Shown here in pieces: positions 1-12,545 of a DNA stretch of 64,000 nt. The notes under the pieces are model-generated. The model worked only from the letters and a program-made list of their open reading frames with translations, made no database searches and had not been told where the DNA came from. How positions within the stretch are numbered: the stretch's first letter is position 1; the number at the start of each line of letters is the position of its first letter. Source of the stretch: Tetrahymena elliotti 4EA (Eukaryota; Ciliophora; Oligohymenophorea; Hymenostomatida; Tetrahymenidae); assembly GCA_000231825.2 (NCBI GenBank), contig JH720308.1:582483-646482 (forward strand), read 5' to 3'. The translations under genes and the position numbers were made by a program.

Positions 1-1200
1 ACAAAGTCAACTTATAATTATTGTTATTATTTACTGATACTTTCATCTATTTTTCAACAATATACCTTTTTACAGTTAATCTATTAATATAGGTAAATAA
101 CATAGATGTGCTGAATTGGCTTTGAAATTTGTTTATGAAGATGTACAAGTCAAAAATTTGTATTGATAGTTAAAATTATGATTATAAAATTTATATTTTA
201 TTTGAAAAAAAGGATACTTCTAAATAAATTTTGGCTTAATTATCAATTATTATCTCTAAAATTGAAGAAAGCCTAAAGTTTTTATTTTCCCAATTAATTC
301 ATTAAAATTAGATTAAATTTAAAACCTTTCAAGCCAAAATTAAAATATTTGGAAGAAATGAACATAAATATTAATTTTAGCAAATTATTTATTAATAATA
401 AAAATTAAATGTTTTACCACAATCCTTCAATTTACACTTGAATTCATTTTTAGAAAACCCATAATTTTAACATAAAAATTTATTCCATTAATTATCTAAA
501 GATTTTTAATGTTTTCACTTTAAAAATCGAGGTATCTACCAGAAACGACAATATTTTACTAAAGCTAGAGAATTTTTAATGCAAGAATAGAAAACAAAAG
601 CATTTACACACTGCCTCTATAAATCAGATTGTTTTTAATCAAAGGTGAATGGCTCATATTTCATTTTGAATTTAACCTCAAATAAAAATTCCCTGATGTG
701 AAAATAAAAAGTAATATTAAATTCATACTAAAAGTTTTTATTTAAAGTGTAAATTCAGGTAGATATTAGATTTTTTATCATAAAAATCATTACTTTATTA
801 CAGGTGCTACCATAAAAAACAAGCATTTTCAAATAGTTAATTAAAAAAATATTGCATGCTAAAATTTAAATATTTGCAATATTGAAGTAGTAACACAAAT
901 ATATTTAATGATAAGTTATTCATTATCATTTGAAAAATCCTTCTGAATTTACGATAGGACAATTTTTTGAGTTTTTATTGAATACAAATTTAGAAACACT
1001 TGTTTTTTTTGGAGACTGCCATACATACATATTTAATAAAAAGATATGAAATGAATACCATTAATCCTTACTTTACAGAAAATACATTTTTTTACTTCTT
1101 TGTCTTTATCCTATCTGAATAAAATAATTTAATTCTTATTTGGTTTATTATGATTGTTAACAAGTTTTAGTTTATTTAAATTCTCATCTGAATAATTAGT
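1..1200. other. AT-rich non-coding stretch
   Basis: No reading frame with protein-like composition is seen on either strand. The stretch lies 3' of the minus-strand coiled-coil gene and probably holds its 3' untranslated region. Confidence 0.5.
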
Positions 1201-2957
1201 TCAAAGTTTAACATCACTCTGCAAGATATTTTCTTTGAAAATTTTATCTCTTTTTGTATTGATAGACTCATTTTAATCATCTGCTGGGAAGGATATAGAA
1301 TTTTCTACTTATTAATTCAAAACAGACTACAATTATGTTTCTTCCAGTTGTTATCTCATAATAGAGCTATTCTGGTTAGATGAGTATATTTTACTATAGC
1401 TATTTATTTTATCTTTAATATTCTCAGTGTGTAAATCTGTTAAATCTTCTTTTATTAATGATAAATTATTTTCATTTATTACTTTATCATTGATGCTGAA
1501 GTTTTATTGTGATTTCGATCTTAAAAAATCTTTGCCCCATATTTTTCTTGCATCATGAATACTTCTACCCATCATATGTCCCAATACTATTTTAATATCA
1601 AAACAAAATAAGCTTTATGAGATAAAAATTTCTTGAAAAAATGAATTCTGACCCAAAATTTATCATCCATTTCATAATTTTTTTAGTTTATTTAAATAAA
1701 AACTTCAAATATTTTACATGTGTCAGAAGGAGTCAATTTGAGTGTTGCCAAAGATTGAGAAGTGATTAGCTTAACCCTTTTATACTGAATAAAAATTAAA
1801 TTAAATCCTCTCATTTTAAAATTTTAAATTTTATTGAAAGTAATAAAATAAAATGTAATATTACAATCTGTTCAAAATCAATTTATTTATTCTTGCTTGG
1901 ATTTAAGTAGTATTTTTTTAACTTTTATAAAGCCTCTTCTTTTTTCTTATTTTTTTCTATTTCTTGCTACTGCATTTCATATAGAGGAGTCCTTTCTATA
2001 CCAATACCTGGGAATCTTATATTTTACTCTCCATTTCTTTCTGCCTCCATAAACCTATCCCAATTTTATTTGTTTTAAAAAGGGTTTAGTTGCTATTTCT
2101 ACTTCTCTCTTATTTATTTTTTTAGTGGAATTTCTGATTTCATTTGCTAAAATACTCTTTCAGCCATAGAATTTGTTTGAACATTTGGAGCAGTTAAATT
2201 AAAAAAAATATTTTCCATATTTGAATTTATCATGCTATTTTCAATTTACTCATCCTAATTTTATTTATTACTCTCAGCCTTAAAGTCATGGGCCTCATAT
2301 TCTATTTTTGTTAATTTTATGAATAAGTAAACAAAATAAAACAAAAATAATAAATTTAATATTTATATAAAAATATAAATAATATTATTTTCTTACTTCT
2401 TAGTAGTTTATCAAGATCTTCTTTAGCACGCTTTTTTATAAATATATCCTTTAAGTATGAGCCATCTTTTTTTTATTGCTTTTCAAGTTTTTATGATTCT
2501 ACCCTCTTCAAAGCATTCTCTAATTATTCCTATAATCTCATAGCTTTCATTTATTACTCTACTTCTCTTTTCTCTTGTACAAAATACAATTTCTCCTTCA
2601 ATTTCTATTTAAAAAAGTATTATTTAGATGGTCCAATCAATTCAATAATAATTCTAATTTGATTTCATTTTTCAAAAAAGTATAAATCTTAATTTAATTA
2701 CTTTTTATCTCTTATCCTCTTCCAACATTATCTTAGAAATAGTTATTTATGTGGATTTTAGCTTTTTTCTCTTTTCATCAACATCACTATTGAGCTTTAG
2801 TAGATTCCCTCTTCTACATTTAAATATAATATAACTTAATTAGTATTCATGTTTATTAACTTATTATTAAAAAGTAAAATGTTTAATACACTCTCTCTGC
2901 TGACTAATGTTTTCTAATTGTTTAAAGTTAACTCTAATTATTCAGATCAAAATTCAT
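1201..2957 (-). CDS. Coiled-coil protein of unknown function, six exons
   Basis: I do not recognise the family. The model has exons 2890-2957, 2702-2813, 2397-2604, 1865-2301, 1718-1784 and 1201-1586, giving 425 residues. All five introns are GT..AG (76-131 bp), and the phases join without a break. Residues about 35-140 are rich in Lys, Glu and Gln and read as coiled coil. A central segment (RFPGIGIERTPLYEM) and a later one (LLGHMMGRSIHDARKIW) look globular and could serve as search seeds. The C-terminal 100 residues are Asn/Ser/Gln-rich. There is no signal peptide or membrane segment. The start is the first ATG in the open frame. The composition suits a cytoskeletal or ciliary scaffold, but that is a guess. 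Confidence 0.75.
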
Positions 2958-3898
2958 TCTTTCTTTAGTTTATCAGCTAAAAGATATTAATATTGAAGCT
3001 ATTTAAATTTCTTCTTTATGTAAATGATTGGTTACCCTTAAACTCTTAGAGTAGTATTTTATTTGTTAATAATTTATTTATTAAGTAATACACAATTAAA
3101 ATAAATTATCAACACAATATTAAAAATTTTAATTTCTTTGTTTAAACATTTTACATTCGAAAATCAAATTAATTACTAAAAAGTAAAAAATTATTTTATT
3201 CAGTAAAAAATCCGAGTAAAATATATTGTTATATGTTAATGAACAAATATTTTTGATTAAAAAATATATTCGTTTTTATCAAAAGAATTAATTAATCTAA
3301 ATTGATCAAATTAGTAAAATAACAAAAAATATGTTACCATAAATATTTATTTTTCAATTATTTATCAAAAAGTAAATAGAATTACTTCAACTCTTTAAAA
3401 ACAGCTTTAAACAAACAGATAAATATTTTTTTGGGATAAATTATTAAATGATTTCAATATGATTATATTCAAAAATTTGGAAGATAATTAATTTAAAATA
3501 TATGTCTAAATAGATTAATCTAATTAATGCTGCTTGTTTATTTAGTAAATTATAATTCTATATTTAAGTATGATAAAAGAATTAACTTATTTTAGGTTTT
3601 TCTCAGTAATTTATAAAATAATTTTTTTAGATTCAAAAAAAGCATTATGCATAAAAAATTAAAATAAAAATGAACAAAATCTTAATTTATTAATGTAAAA
3701 GTTGAAAGAGATTAGTAAATTGAGCTTTATTTATTATAATTCTAAGATAAACAGACATAAATATTATTATATATGTATTTATTATTCTTTTTTGATACCA
3801 GTTTTATCACTATAAAATTAATTTTATTATCGTCTTCTTACATTTCTGCATATAGCAGTTTTAAAGAATTTATCATATTTTTGGTTAAATCATTTAAC
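2958..3898. other. AT-rich intergenic stretch
   Basis: Nothing coding is seen. It separates the start of the coiled-coil gene from the 3' end of the first cathepsin gene; both lie on the minus strand. Confidence 0.5.
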
Positions 3899-5440
3899 TC
3901 AATATTCACTGTGCTTGTGAATAATAGGGTAACTGGCACAATCAGCTAAACCACACATGTTAGAACCTAATTCAATATAGAAGTAACCGTCGATACCCCA
4001 GTCTTCACCCCAACTATTTTTAACGATGTAATAGTTACCAGTCAAGTTGTAACCAACAGCCAAGACAGCATGGTTAACATCTTCAGGAGAAGTAGAACAC
4101 TCAGGGTTAGAATAAACACCACCAGCATACTCCATGAAATCATCAGTAACTTCGTAGGCAATAGAAACTGGACCAACAGTAGCCAAGTGATAAATCAATT
4201 CAGTTTCATCTTAGAAAGTTATGTTGTAAGAAGAAACAACCTTAGCAGCAGTTTAAGCACGGTTGAATTGGCATTCGTTGTCAGTACCTTCATAAGGATA
4301 GTCACCTTCAGCTATTTTTATATTTAAAATTATTGAATATTAGTTCTTAAAATATTTTTATAAAGTATTTTAAAATAAAATTTCTTTTGTTTTGTTAGCT
4401 GATTTGCTTTTAGTGTAAATTCACTTTAAAAAAAATTGAGTAAAAGAATTTAAATTCATTTGGCTATTAAGCTGGATGGATTATTCGTGATTGGAAGTAT
4501 TAGAATTATAAAAGAATTTAGTAATTAATTCATCTTTTAAGATATGCATCTTTTAATCACTTAATTTAATTAGATGTTTTATATCTATTAGCCTTTGTCT
4601 TATTAATCAGACAAATATTTCTAAGCACCTCAAGGTTAAGCTAACACAACAGCGATTGAATGCTCTTATTCACTCTTTTCTAAAACTTAAACAACAAAAA
4701 TTTTAATTTACTTTCAATACCACCAGTGAAGGAAATATATTCAAAAGCTTAAGAAGGTAAACCACCATCGCAACCAAAGTTTTTGAAAGCTCCAGCACAG
4801 TCAATCAATTATTGTTCAGAAAGCAACAAAGGAGCATTACCAGTGTGTAAAGCCCAGTGGGATTCAAGAGCACCAGTAGTAGAGAAAGTCCAGCAAGAAC
4901 CACATTCTTTTTATAAAATATAAATGATTAATAAAAATATAAAGTGAATCTTGAAAATGGGTTTTCTATTGATTATGTTAAAAATTCTGACTGAAAAAAG
5001 TTAAACATTTTTGTACCTCCTTGATCCTTAACAGGAGTAACGACACCCTTAGTTCTCCAGTCAACGTATTGAGGAAGATCCTTAAGATTGTAGGCCTTTT
5101 TAACTTCCATATTTTCTCTGGCAGTAGCAGAACAATTTTAAGCAGCATTTAAGTTTGAAATTTCTTCATGTGTCTTGAAAGTAAACTTGTTAATCTTTTA
5201 AGTGTACTTCTTATGAGGGTTTAAGTTATGCTTAATAATATTGGCTAATCTATTCTTGAAGAGTCTGAATCTTTCGTGTAAGGGGTTAGCAATATAACCG
5301 AAAGAAGAGAATATCTTCAAAAGTTCAGCTTCTGTGGGGTTGTGTCTACCATGAGCAACTTCCATTTCGAAAGTGATGTTTCTAGCAATAACGCTAGATG
5401 CGCATAAGACTAAAACTGCAATCAATAATGTTTGTCTCAT
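3899..5440 (-). CDS. Cathepsin H-like cysteine protease (papain family C1A), copy 1
   Basis: A secreted or lysosomal papain-fold protease of 343 residues. Exons are 5017-5440, 4712-4906 and 3899-4311; introns are 110 and 400 bp. Residues 1-19 form a signal peptide, followed by an I29-type propeptide. The mature enzyme has the oxyanion Gln140, nucleophile Cys146 ([15 protein letters not shown]), His287 ([10 protein letters not shown]) and Asn305 (KNSWG), so it should be active. The end [13 protein letters not shown] is typical of cathepsin H. The propeptide carries AAQNCSAT (99-106), matching the mini-chain that turns mammalian cathepsin H (EPQNCSAT) into an aminopeptidase. Its disulfide partner is also present (second Cys of MCGLADC, residue 331). 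Exon lengths and splice phases of exons 1 and 2 are identical in the next gene, so the two are a tandem duplication. Confidence 0.93.
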
Positions 5441-6124
5441 ATCTTTATTAAATTTTTAATTATTCTGAAAATACTTAATCTAAAATTTTTTATGAATTGA
5501 TTGACAAGTTAATACTTCTATTTAAAAAAAGAGTTAGCCTAAGAAGTATAAAGAAAAAATTACAATGCAATTTTTATTAGGAATTACATGTTTGTAATTA
5601 TTTCTAATTGACTCTTAAATTCTTTTATTGAAAGTCAATCTATTTTTCTTATTTTTACTTACCTTTAAGAAGCTAAATCATGTTCCTAGTTAAACTAATC
5701 CACAAAATTAAAAATACATTTTATAATTATAGATATGCCGATCTTTAGCTTTCTAATTCAATCAAACCTGGTCTTTTATTTTTAATTTATTCTACAATAT
5801 TTAATAATTAGATTATTTGAGTAATTAAATATCAAATGTGTAATGTGAGCTAAATTATTTAATATGAAAAAATTATCTTACTTTTTTCTGATATAATAAG
5901 ATGGTTTTTTTTTGTAATAGATAATTACTTTTTTTATGTTAAATATGAGGTGAAAGAACTAAGAGGTTGTTTTTCTTAAAATTTAGTATTTTTTACTATG
6001 ACAAAAAATTATTTATAAATGCATTTAATATATTTAGTTTGATATAATCAATTTTAGGTTAATGGATTTTAATATTTTTGGTTGATTTTCTAAGTAAAAT
6101 ACTTAAAAAAAGATTTGATATTTA
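5441..6124. other. Spacer between the two cathepsin genes
   Basis: AT-rich with no coding frame. It should contain the upstream region of copy 1 and the 3' end of copy 2. No motif stood out. Confidence 0.5.
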
Positions 6125-7622
6125 TCAATATTATTTATTTTCCTTATGTCCTTAAACAATAGGATAACTAGCACAATCAGCTAAACCACACATGTTTGAA
6201 CCTAATTCGATGTTGAAGTAACCTTATTCACCCCAGTGCTCACCCCAACTGTTCTTAACAATATAGTAACCACCAGTCAAATTGTAACCAACAGCTAAGA
6301 CAGCATGGTTAACTTTATCAGGAGAAGTAGAGCAGTGAGGATTTGAGTAAACACCACCGCTATATTTAAAGAAATCATCAGTAACTTCATAAGCTATAGA
6401 AACAGGACCAGCATTAGCTAAGTGGAAAATCAATTCATCTTCATCTTAGAAAGTAATGTTGAATGATCTAACAACTTTAGCAGCAGCAGCTTTATGAACA
6501 AATTCACAGCTATTATCAGTTCCTTCATAAGGATAATCACCTTCAGCTATTTTTTTAAAATATTAAATTTTTAAAATTACAATTCAGCTAATTTAAAATT
6601 GATTCTAAAGTTTATCATAAATTATATCTATTAAGGTACTATTTTAAATAATTTTTTTATTATTTTCTTTGCTCAAGATAAGTGAGAGATACCAATTTTA
6701 TAAAAGAATTAGAAATTTTATAAAAAAACATATTTTCTTAAAAATAAATCAGATCATTCTTCACCATTTTTTTTTTTCATTTAGTAATTGCTTAGTAATT
6801 TTTGGTGATAGTGTTATTGGATCAACTTTAAAAATTCCTTATATTTTATCATAAAATATAAATAAATTACTTTCAAGACCACCAGTGAAGGAAATGTATT
6901 CAAAAGCTTAAGATGGTAAACCACCATTGCAACCAAAGTTGTTGAAAGCTCCAGCACAATCAATCAATTATTATTCAGAAAGCAATAAGGGAGCATTTTT
7001 AGTGTGAATAGCCCAGTGGGATTCAAGAGCACCAGTGGCAGAGAATGTCCAGCAAGAACCACATTCTAATTAAAAGCAAAGATATTTATTGATAAATGGA
7101 TATTTTTAAATTAAATTTGTTAAAAATGAAAGTTATAAAAAGGTTAATATGAAGTAAATTATTTTAAATATATTCAAAATAGAAGTAATTATATTTACGG
7201 CCTTGGTTTTTAACAGGAGTGACAACACCCTTTTGTCTCCAATCAACATATTCAGGGATGTCCTTAAGGTTGTATTTTTTCTTAGGAATCATATTTTCTC
7301 TGGCAGTAGCAGAGCAATTCTAAGCAGCGTTAAGCTTAGATAACTCTTCATGAGTGTAGAAAGAAAATTTGTTGATTTTTTGAGTGTAAGTCTTATGAGG
7401 ATTGAGGTTGTGAGTAATGATTTCAATTAATCTTTATTTGAAGAGTTAGAATCTTTCGCTAGAAGCATTAGCACGATATCCATAAGATGAGAAGATATTC
7501 AAAAGCTCCTATTCAGTGGCATTGTGTCTACCATGAGAAACTTCTGTTTCAAATGTGGTATTTCTAGCAAAAGCACCAATTGCTAAAAGAGATAAAACAA
7601 CAAGTAAAATTGATTGTCTCAT
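6125..7622 (-). CDS. Cathepsin H-like cysteine protease (papain family C1A), copy 2
   Basis: Paralogue of the preceding gene, 346 residues, with exons 7199-7622, 6871-7065 and 6125-6546 and introns of 133 and 324 bp. Exons 1 and 2 have exactly the same lengths (424 and 195 nt) and phases as copy 1. It has a signal peptide ([19 protein letters not shown]), an I29 propeptide, the AAQNCSAT mini-chain at 99-106, and the full catalytic set (Gln in NQGQCGSCW, Cys146, His287, Asn305), plus the Cys331 partner. Several Gln codons are TAA or TAG, for example in HWGEQGYF, where a standard-code reading would stop. The tail extends about ten residues beyond the cathepsin H end (SYPIVQGHKENKQY). Probable role is lysosomal or food-vacuole proteolysis with aminopeptidase character; that is inferred from the mini-chain. 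Confidence 0.93.
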
Positions 7623-10600
7623 TTTAATTTACAATCGTTTTCTTCTTTTTTTTGAGTTACTTATAAAAATTCTTTAATAAATTAATTAGTCAACTTTTTT
7701 TGAATAAACATCTATATAAAGGATATTTATAATATATGAAATACTAAACAAATAAACAACATGATTGCTTTATATTTATAAATAATAATTGAAGGATAGG
7801 CAACAAACAACAATATATTTTTTTCAAATCATCCAATAAAAGTAAAAATTCCTTTAAATATAATAAATAAATATTGATTTTGAAAGAAAGATTAGTGATT
7901 GAAATAATCCATAATAAAAATAGTATGATTGAAATTAAAATACTAAATAATTACTTATAATTCTTTTATAAAGATAATCATTTACCATTTCTATTAGCTT
8001 ATAAATCAAACTTTTTATTGCTTTTTATTACTAATAAAATACTTAAAATAGCTCAAATACTTGTTCTATTAATTTAAAAAACCTTTAAAAAATCTTAATT
8101 TAGCTTAGAGACCTATTATTAACTTATACTAAAAATAGTTTTTGAATTGAATAGATTCCATCTAAAAGATATTACAAATAAATTTGAATTAGCTTACACA
8201 AAAATAGTGTCTCTACTCAATAATTTTCTATTTCCTTTTTTCCTATTTTTTCAATAAATTATTTTATTAAAAAAAATTTTTATTATAAAATGGGAATGAA
8301 TTAGAATTTGAGATTTAAAATTTTTTTAATCAACATAAAAGAAAAATATAATTTAAGAATTTTAATTGAATATCAAATAATGTTATATCAATAAAAAGAA
8401 ACTAAAAATTAATTATGAAAAAATATTTTTAAATATTTATTTTTTATAAATAAATTTTTTTTTTAAGAAAAAATCTATTCTTAAAAATATGGTAGAGTGC
8501 CTTTAAATAAAGTATGTTTGGCACACCAATTTTTTGAAATAAAATAGGAGGGAAAGTAAATTAAAAAAATTGGAATTTTATTAAAAAAGAATAAAAAATG
8601 TTTTAAAAAAACTTAATATTCAAAAATAATACACTGTAACCTTTTGTAAAATTTTTTTTTATTTATTATTGATATTCATCCAAATAATTTTGATAAAATT
8701 CAAGGCCTTTTTAGGTTGTATTTCCATTAATAAAAACATATTTTAACTTACAAAAAACTAAAAAATATTTTAAAAATATTATTTTTATAATTTTTCCTTA
8801 ATCAATTTTAAATTATTATTCTCTCTTTAAAACAAAAAAATAAATTTCAAATCCACATAACAGAAAATATCTAAATGGATTTAAATAGCTCTCAACAGCT
8901 TCCACATTCCAAACCTTGCCCTTATTAACATGATATTAATTTTTAACAAGAAACTTGCAACAAAATGAAAAAAAATTAGTTTCGCAATTATAATATCATA
9001 TTTATGTTTTGTTTACAATTTTTTCCAATAATACAATCATTTACTTAAAATTTTTAACAAATTTAACAAATTGATGAATCTTTTTATTCAGTAGTGCCAT
9101 CAAACCATAAATATAAGTTCCTCGTAAGTCATAAAGAATTATATAAGAAAGTTCTTTTTAACTAAGATATTTCGTAGTAAATAGAATTTTAAACCAATTG
9201 CTACAATTTAAATGTAATTTCCATAATTCAAAGTCTTTTATTGAAAGTATATAAATCTTTTTAATATTTTTAGAATGGTTCAAATCTAAATAAAATGCAG
9301 ATCACAAAATATTTACTATAATTAACTACAAATTTTTGAAAGTACATTTTATTTGTACAAAATTTTATTACTAAATCAGTATTGCTATATTTATTAAGAG
9401 AAGCATATTACATCTTATCTTGGCTTAAAATAAAGTATCTAGCTTAAAAATTAGCTAAATAAGTTAATAAATAATTTAATACAATCTTTTTGATAAAAAT
9501 TTAGATCTATTGATTATTCAATTTAAGAAATTTTGCTAGTCAACAAGAAGAGGTTGTACTTAGTTTGGGCTCTCCCTAGAGCTTTTATTTAATGAGAGAA
9601 TAAGAAAACATTGAGAAAAATAAAAATAATACCATAAATTTTTAATTTCTTTCATTATCATTAGAAGTTTACAATTTTTTAAATTTAAACATACCAACTA
9701 GTAAAATTTTCTAGTATTATAATAAAGGCAAGATAAAAATTATTTTAAAAAAAATTATTGTTTTTTTTCTATGATTTGTAGAAATAGAAAGTATACTGAC
9801 TAAAAAATAAAGTAAATAATGTTAGATTATTTTAAAAAGAAAATTAAGTTAATTTTTTTTATCTTTTCTGATATAAATTCTACAATTACTAAATCTGAAT
9901 TCTGATATTGTCTTACTCCTTTTAATCCTAAATTTGTATCTTAACAGTAATTAAATCCACTAGGTCTTGTTACCTCTTCTCTTGGTTTAACATAAACAAG
10001 GTAACTCAAAAATTAGCTAAATACAATAATAAATAATTTAACATATTTCCTCTCCTCTGGGCTAACATATTACTTAAAGTCACTCTTAAAAATGTTAATA
10101 AGCTTGGTATATCCCCTAATCCTTTTATTGACTAGAAACATATAAAGAAATACAAAATATTTAAATTGTTATGTATTATTATAAATTTGTATTTTAAATT
10201 TTTAAGATTTGTTCGTAGTAAAGCTCAAAAAAATAATATAATTTGTCTTTATCATTTCTGATTAAAAAAGCTATTATTTTTATTAAGATAAGTAGAAGTT
10301 TTTAATTTTTTTATGCAATTATACTTAACTTATTTGATTTTTTATTGTATTATTGTACCCAATATAAAAAAATAAAGCTCAACTAATTATGATATTATAA
10401 TAAAAATTTATCTAAACTCTAAATATATCATAAACAGATATTATTTATCCTAAAATATGTAAGTAAGCACTTAATTTTCTTGATTTTAGATATAATTAAA
10501 CATTTTTCAAAATAGCTTATGGTTAACTTAATCTACAAGATAATATTAAAAATATCAAAGATGCCATATAATTTAAAGAGTAAACTAAGATAATATGCAA

Positions 10601-11112
10601 CTAATTTTTTAAAGAAATAAAGTGAGGATTTTTATTTTTTGCAGATAAATATTCTTTAATCCTTCTATTTAATATTTTTAACCTAACTTCTAATGAGGGA
10701 TTTATCATTACTTATTTCATAAAAAAGATTGATGATGATGATTATTTTTTTATTGAGATGTTTAAGTGGTTTATGAATTTTAAAATGTTAAGACCCCCTT
10801 TGTATTTTAACAAATAATATTTTTCAAAGATTAAATAAAATAAAAATTGAAAAATTTTTAGATACTTCTAGAAATGATTAAATTAAAATAGACATTTGTT
10901 ATATCAGTATTAAATAAGGTAACAATAATAGATATTTTTATTAAAAAATTTTACAGAATTATAAATAAGATTATTTAGTGTAATAAATTTATTGCATAAA
11001 TAGAGAGGATACATGCAATTTACTAACAATAATCAAAAATTTATTTTTAAAGGTTTTAATCAAATTAGCCCTATTGATTTTTAATTAAAAAGAAATACTA
11101 ATTAATTAAAAT
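7623..11112. other. 3.5 kb AT-rich gap without a convincing gene
   Basis: No recognisable gene. A 104-codon frame on the minus strand (8620-8931) is open but shows no family signal. A short hairpin (GCTCT/AGAGC, 9569-9582) and an imperfect inverted repeat around 9969-10005 (GTTACC paired with GGTAAC, inner CTTG with CAAG) are present. A 16-bp string, AAAAATTAGCTAAATA, occurs near both 9450 and 10010 in similar context and may mark an old duplication. Confidence 0.4.
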
Positions 11113-11718
11113 ATGTTACCTCTTTTCAAGCTATTTTCATTATTTGTTCGTATATTAGCAAGACCAGTGATAGCAAGGACTAAGGCTCACACTTCCTCAA
11201 AACTTTAGAACTAGAAATTTAGAAAATTTTTTATTTGGTTGGGAAATAGGGCCCATAGAACTAATGTTTACATAAATAGAACATTTTTGAAACTCAATAA
11301 TTAGGATTTTAAAGTGTAGGATCTAAGTGAATCAGCGGCTTTAGAATTAGGTGTTGAAACATTTTATGAAGTAATTATATATGCCTGTATCTTAGGTCTA
11401 CCTATTATAGAAATTTATAGAGCTTAAGTTGAAAGCAATGAAAAAAGTGAAAAGCAAAAGTAAGTGATGGAAGGAATATTTAAGAGACTTTAAAATTTGG
11501 AAGATGAAAAGGCTAAATAAGATAATTAATTGGATTAGCTTACATGTGTTAACACCCTCCTCTTTAGAAAATCATCAGTTCTGGAAAATGTATTAGCTGC
11601 TTAAAAAAAATTAAACATAAAAAATCCTCTTTTGAAGGAGTTAGAAGAATTAAACGTTTAAATATAATAACAAATTAGTTTAGTTGTACCATAGGCATAA
11701 CCACAATAATAGGAATGA
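11113..11718 (+). CDS. OPA3-like mitochondrial protein
   Basis: Single-exon gene of 201 residues. The N-terminal 130 residues follow the OPA3 family: a hydrophobic start with basic residues (FKLFSLFVRILARPVIARTK), then a conserved block (FFIWLGNRAHR), the core SAALELGVETFYEVIIYAC and IYRAQVESNEKSEKQK, then a coiled coil. OPA3 proteins sit in mitochondrial membranes and affect lipid metabolism and organelle shape. The C-terminal 60 residues are a Leu/Gln-rich helix ending in a PQAQPQQQE tail. The start is the first ATG, and the first 20 residues are plausible for mitochondrial targeting. The gene stands alone, upstream of the proteasome gene on the same strand. Confidence 0.82.
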
Positions 11719-12545
11719 TTACTAAATTATAAATTTTAAAGAATTATTTTAAATAAATAGACTAAAGAATAAATACAATATTATCTCATAAATACTGTAT
11801 TATTACTTTAATCTTCTTTCAATAAATAAGCAAAAGCTGATTTTATTCACTAAATTATTTAATTTAATCTATATGCTTGTGTATTTGATTTATAATTTTA
11901 ATCATTATATTCTACTATAAAAATTCATAAAATTTTAAGCTAAGAATATCTTTATTGTTTTTTCATTCTTCTTATTTTATTTTTTCAAAATAAAATTTTT
12001 ATTTCAAAGAAAATAAATTCAAATTTCAATAATGTAATAGCCACTAAATAAAAAGAATATTTTTAAATGTTCTAAATTGTAAAATTTAATGAAAAAAATA
12101 ATATTAGATTTTTAAGATATCAGATGGAAATAAGTTTTAATAAAACTTATTGTGATGTGATGTGCCATGAATAGAACTAGCAAATTTTGAAAACAGAAAG
12201 ATGATGAATGTATTAACTCTGATCTTATTATTCTTTGTTTTGTTAATTCATATATACAAATTATCAAGTAAATTAATTAATATATCTATCTATTATGCTA
12301 ATCAATAAGAAAAAAAATATTTAAAATAAATAAAACAACTATTTAAAAAAGATTTGTGATCAACAGCATTAAAAAAAAGTAATTTTACAGTTTGAATTTT
12401 ATTATAAACAAACATATAAATTCACAAACCCAATAACTTTCTACTGAAATTAGAAAAAAAGAATAAATTAGATTGCAAATAAAATAATTCTATAATAAAT
12501 AGATTCACTTTATAAAATAGATTTAGCAGTTAAAAGTATCAAAAA
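11719..12545. other. AT-rich spacer before the proteasome gene
   Basis: I searched it for a missing N-terminal exon of the downstream Rpn7 gene and found no convincing one. A good acceptor-like TATAAAATAG ends at 12520, 26 nt before the chosen ATG, in a frame open into the gene. A short upstream exon is therefore possible. Confidence 0.4.

Noticed and set aside
4070..4327. 85-codon plus-strand frame
   Set aside because: Antisense shadow of cathepsin exon 3.
8620..8931. 104-codon minus-strand ORF (starts MLIRARFGMWKLL)
   Set aside because: No family signal beyond the first 15 residues and highly AT-driven composition; with a single stop codon such frames are common by chance.
9540..10010. 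tRNA or snRNA gene around the short hairpins
   Set aside because: No cloverleaf, internal promoter boxes or terminator arrangement could be found.
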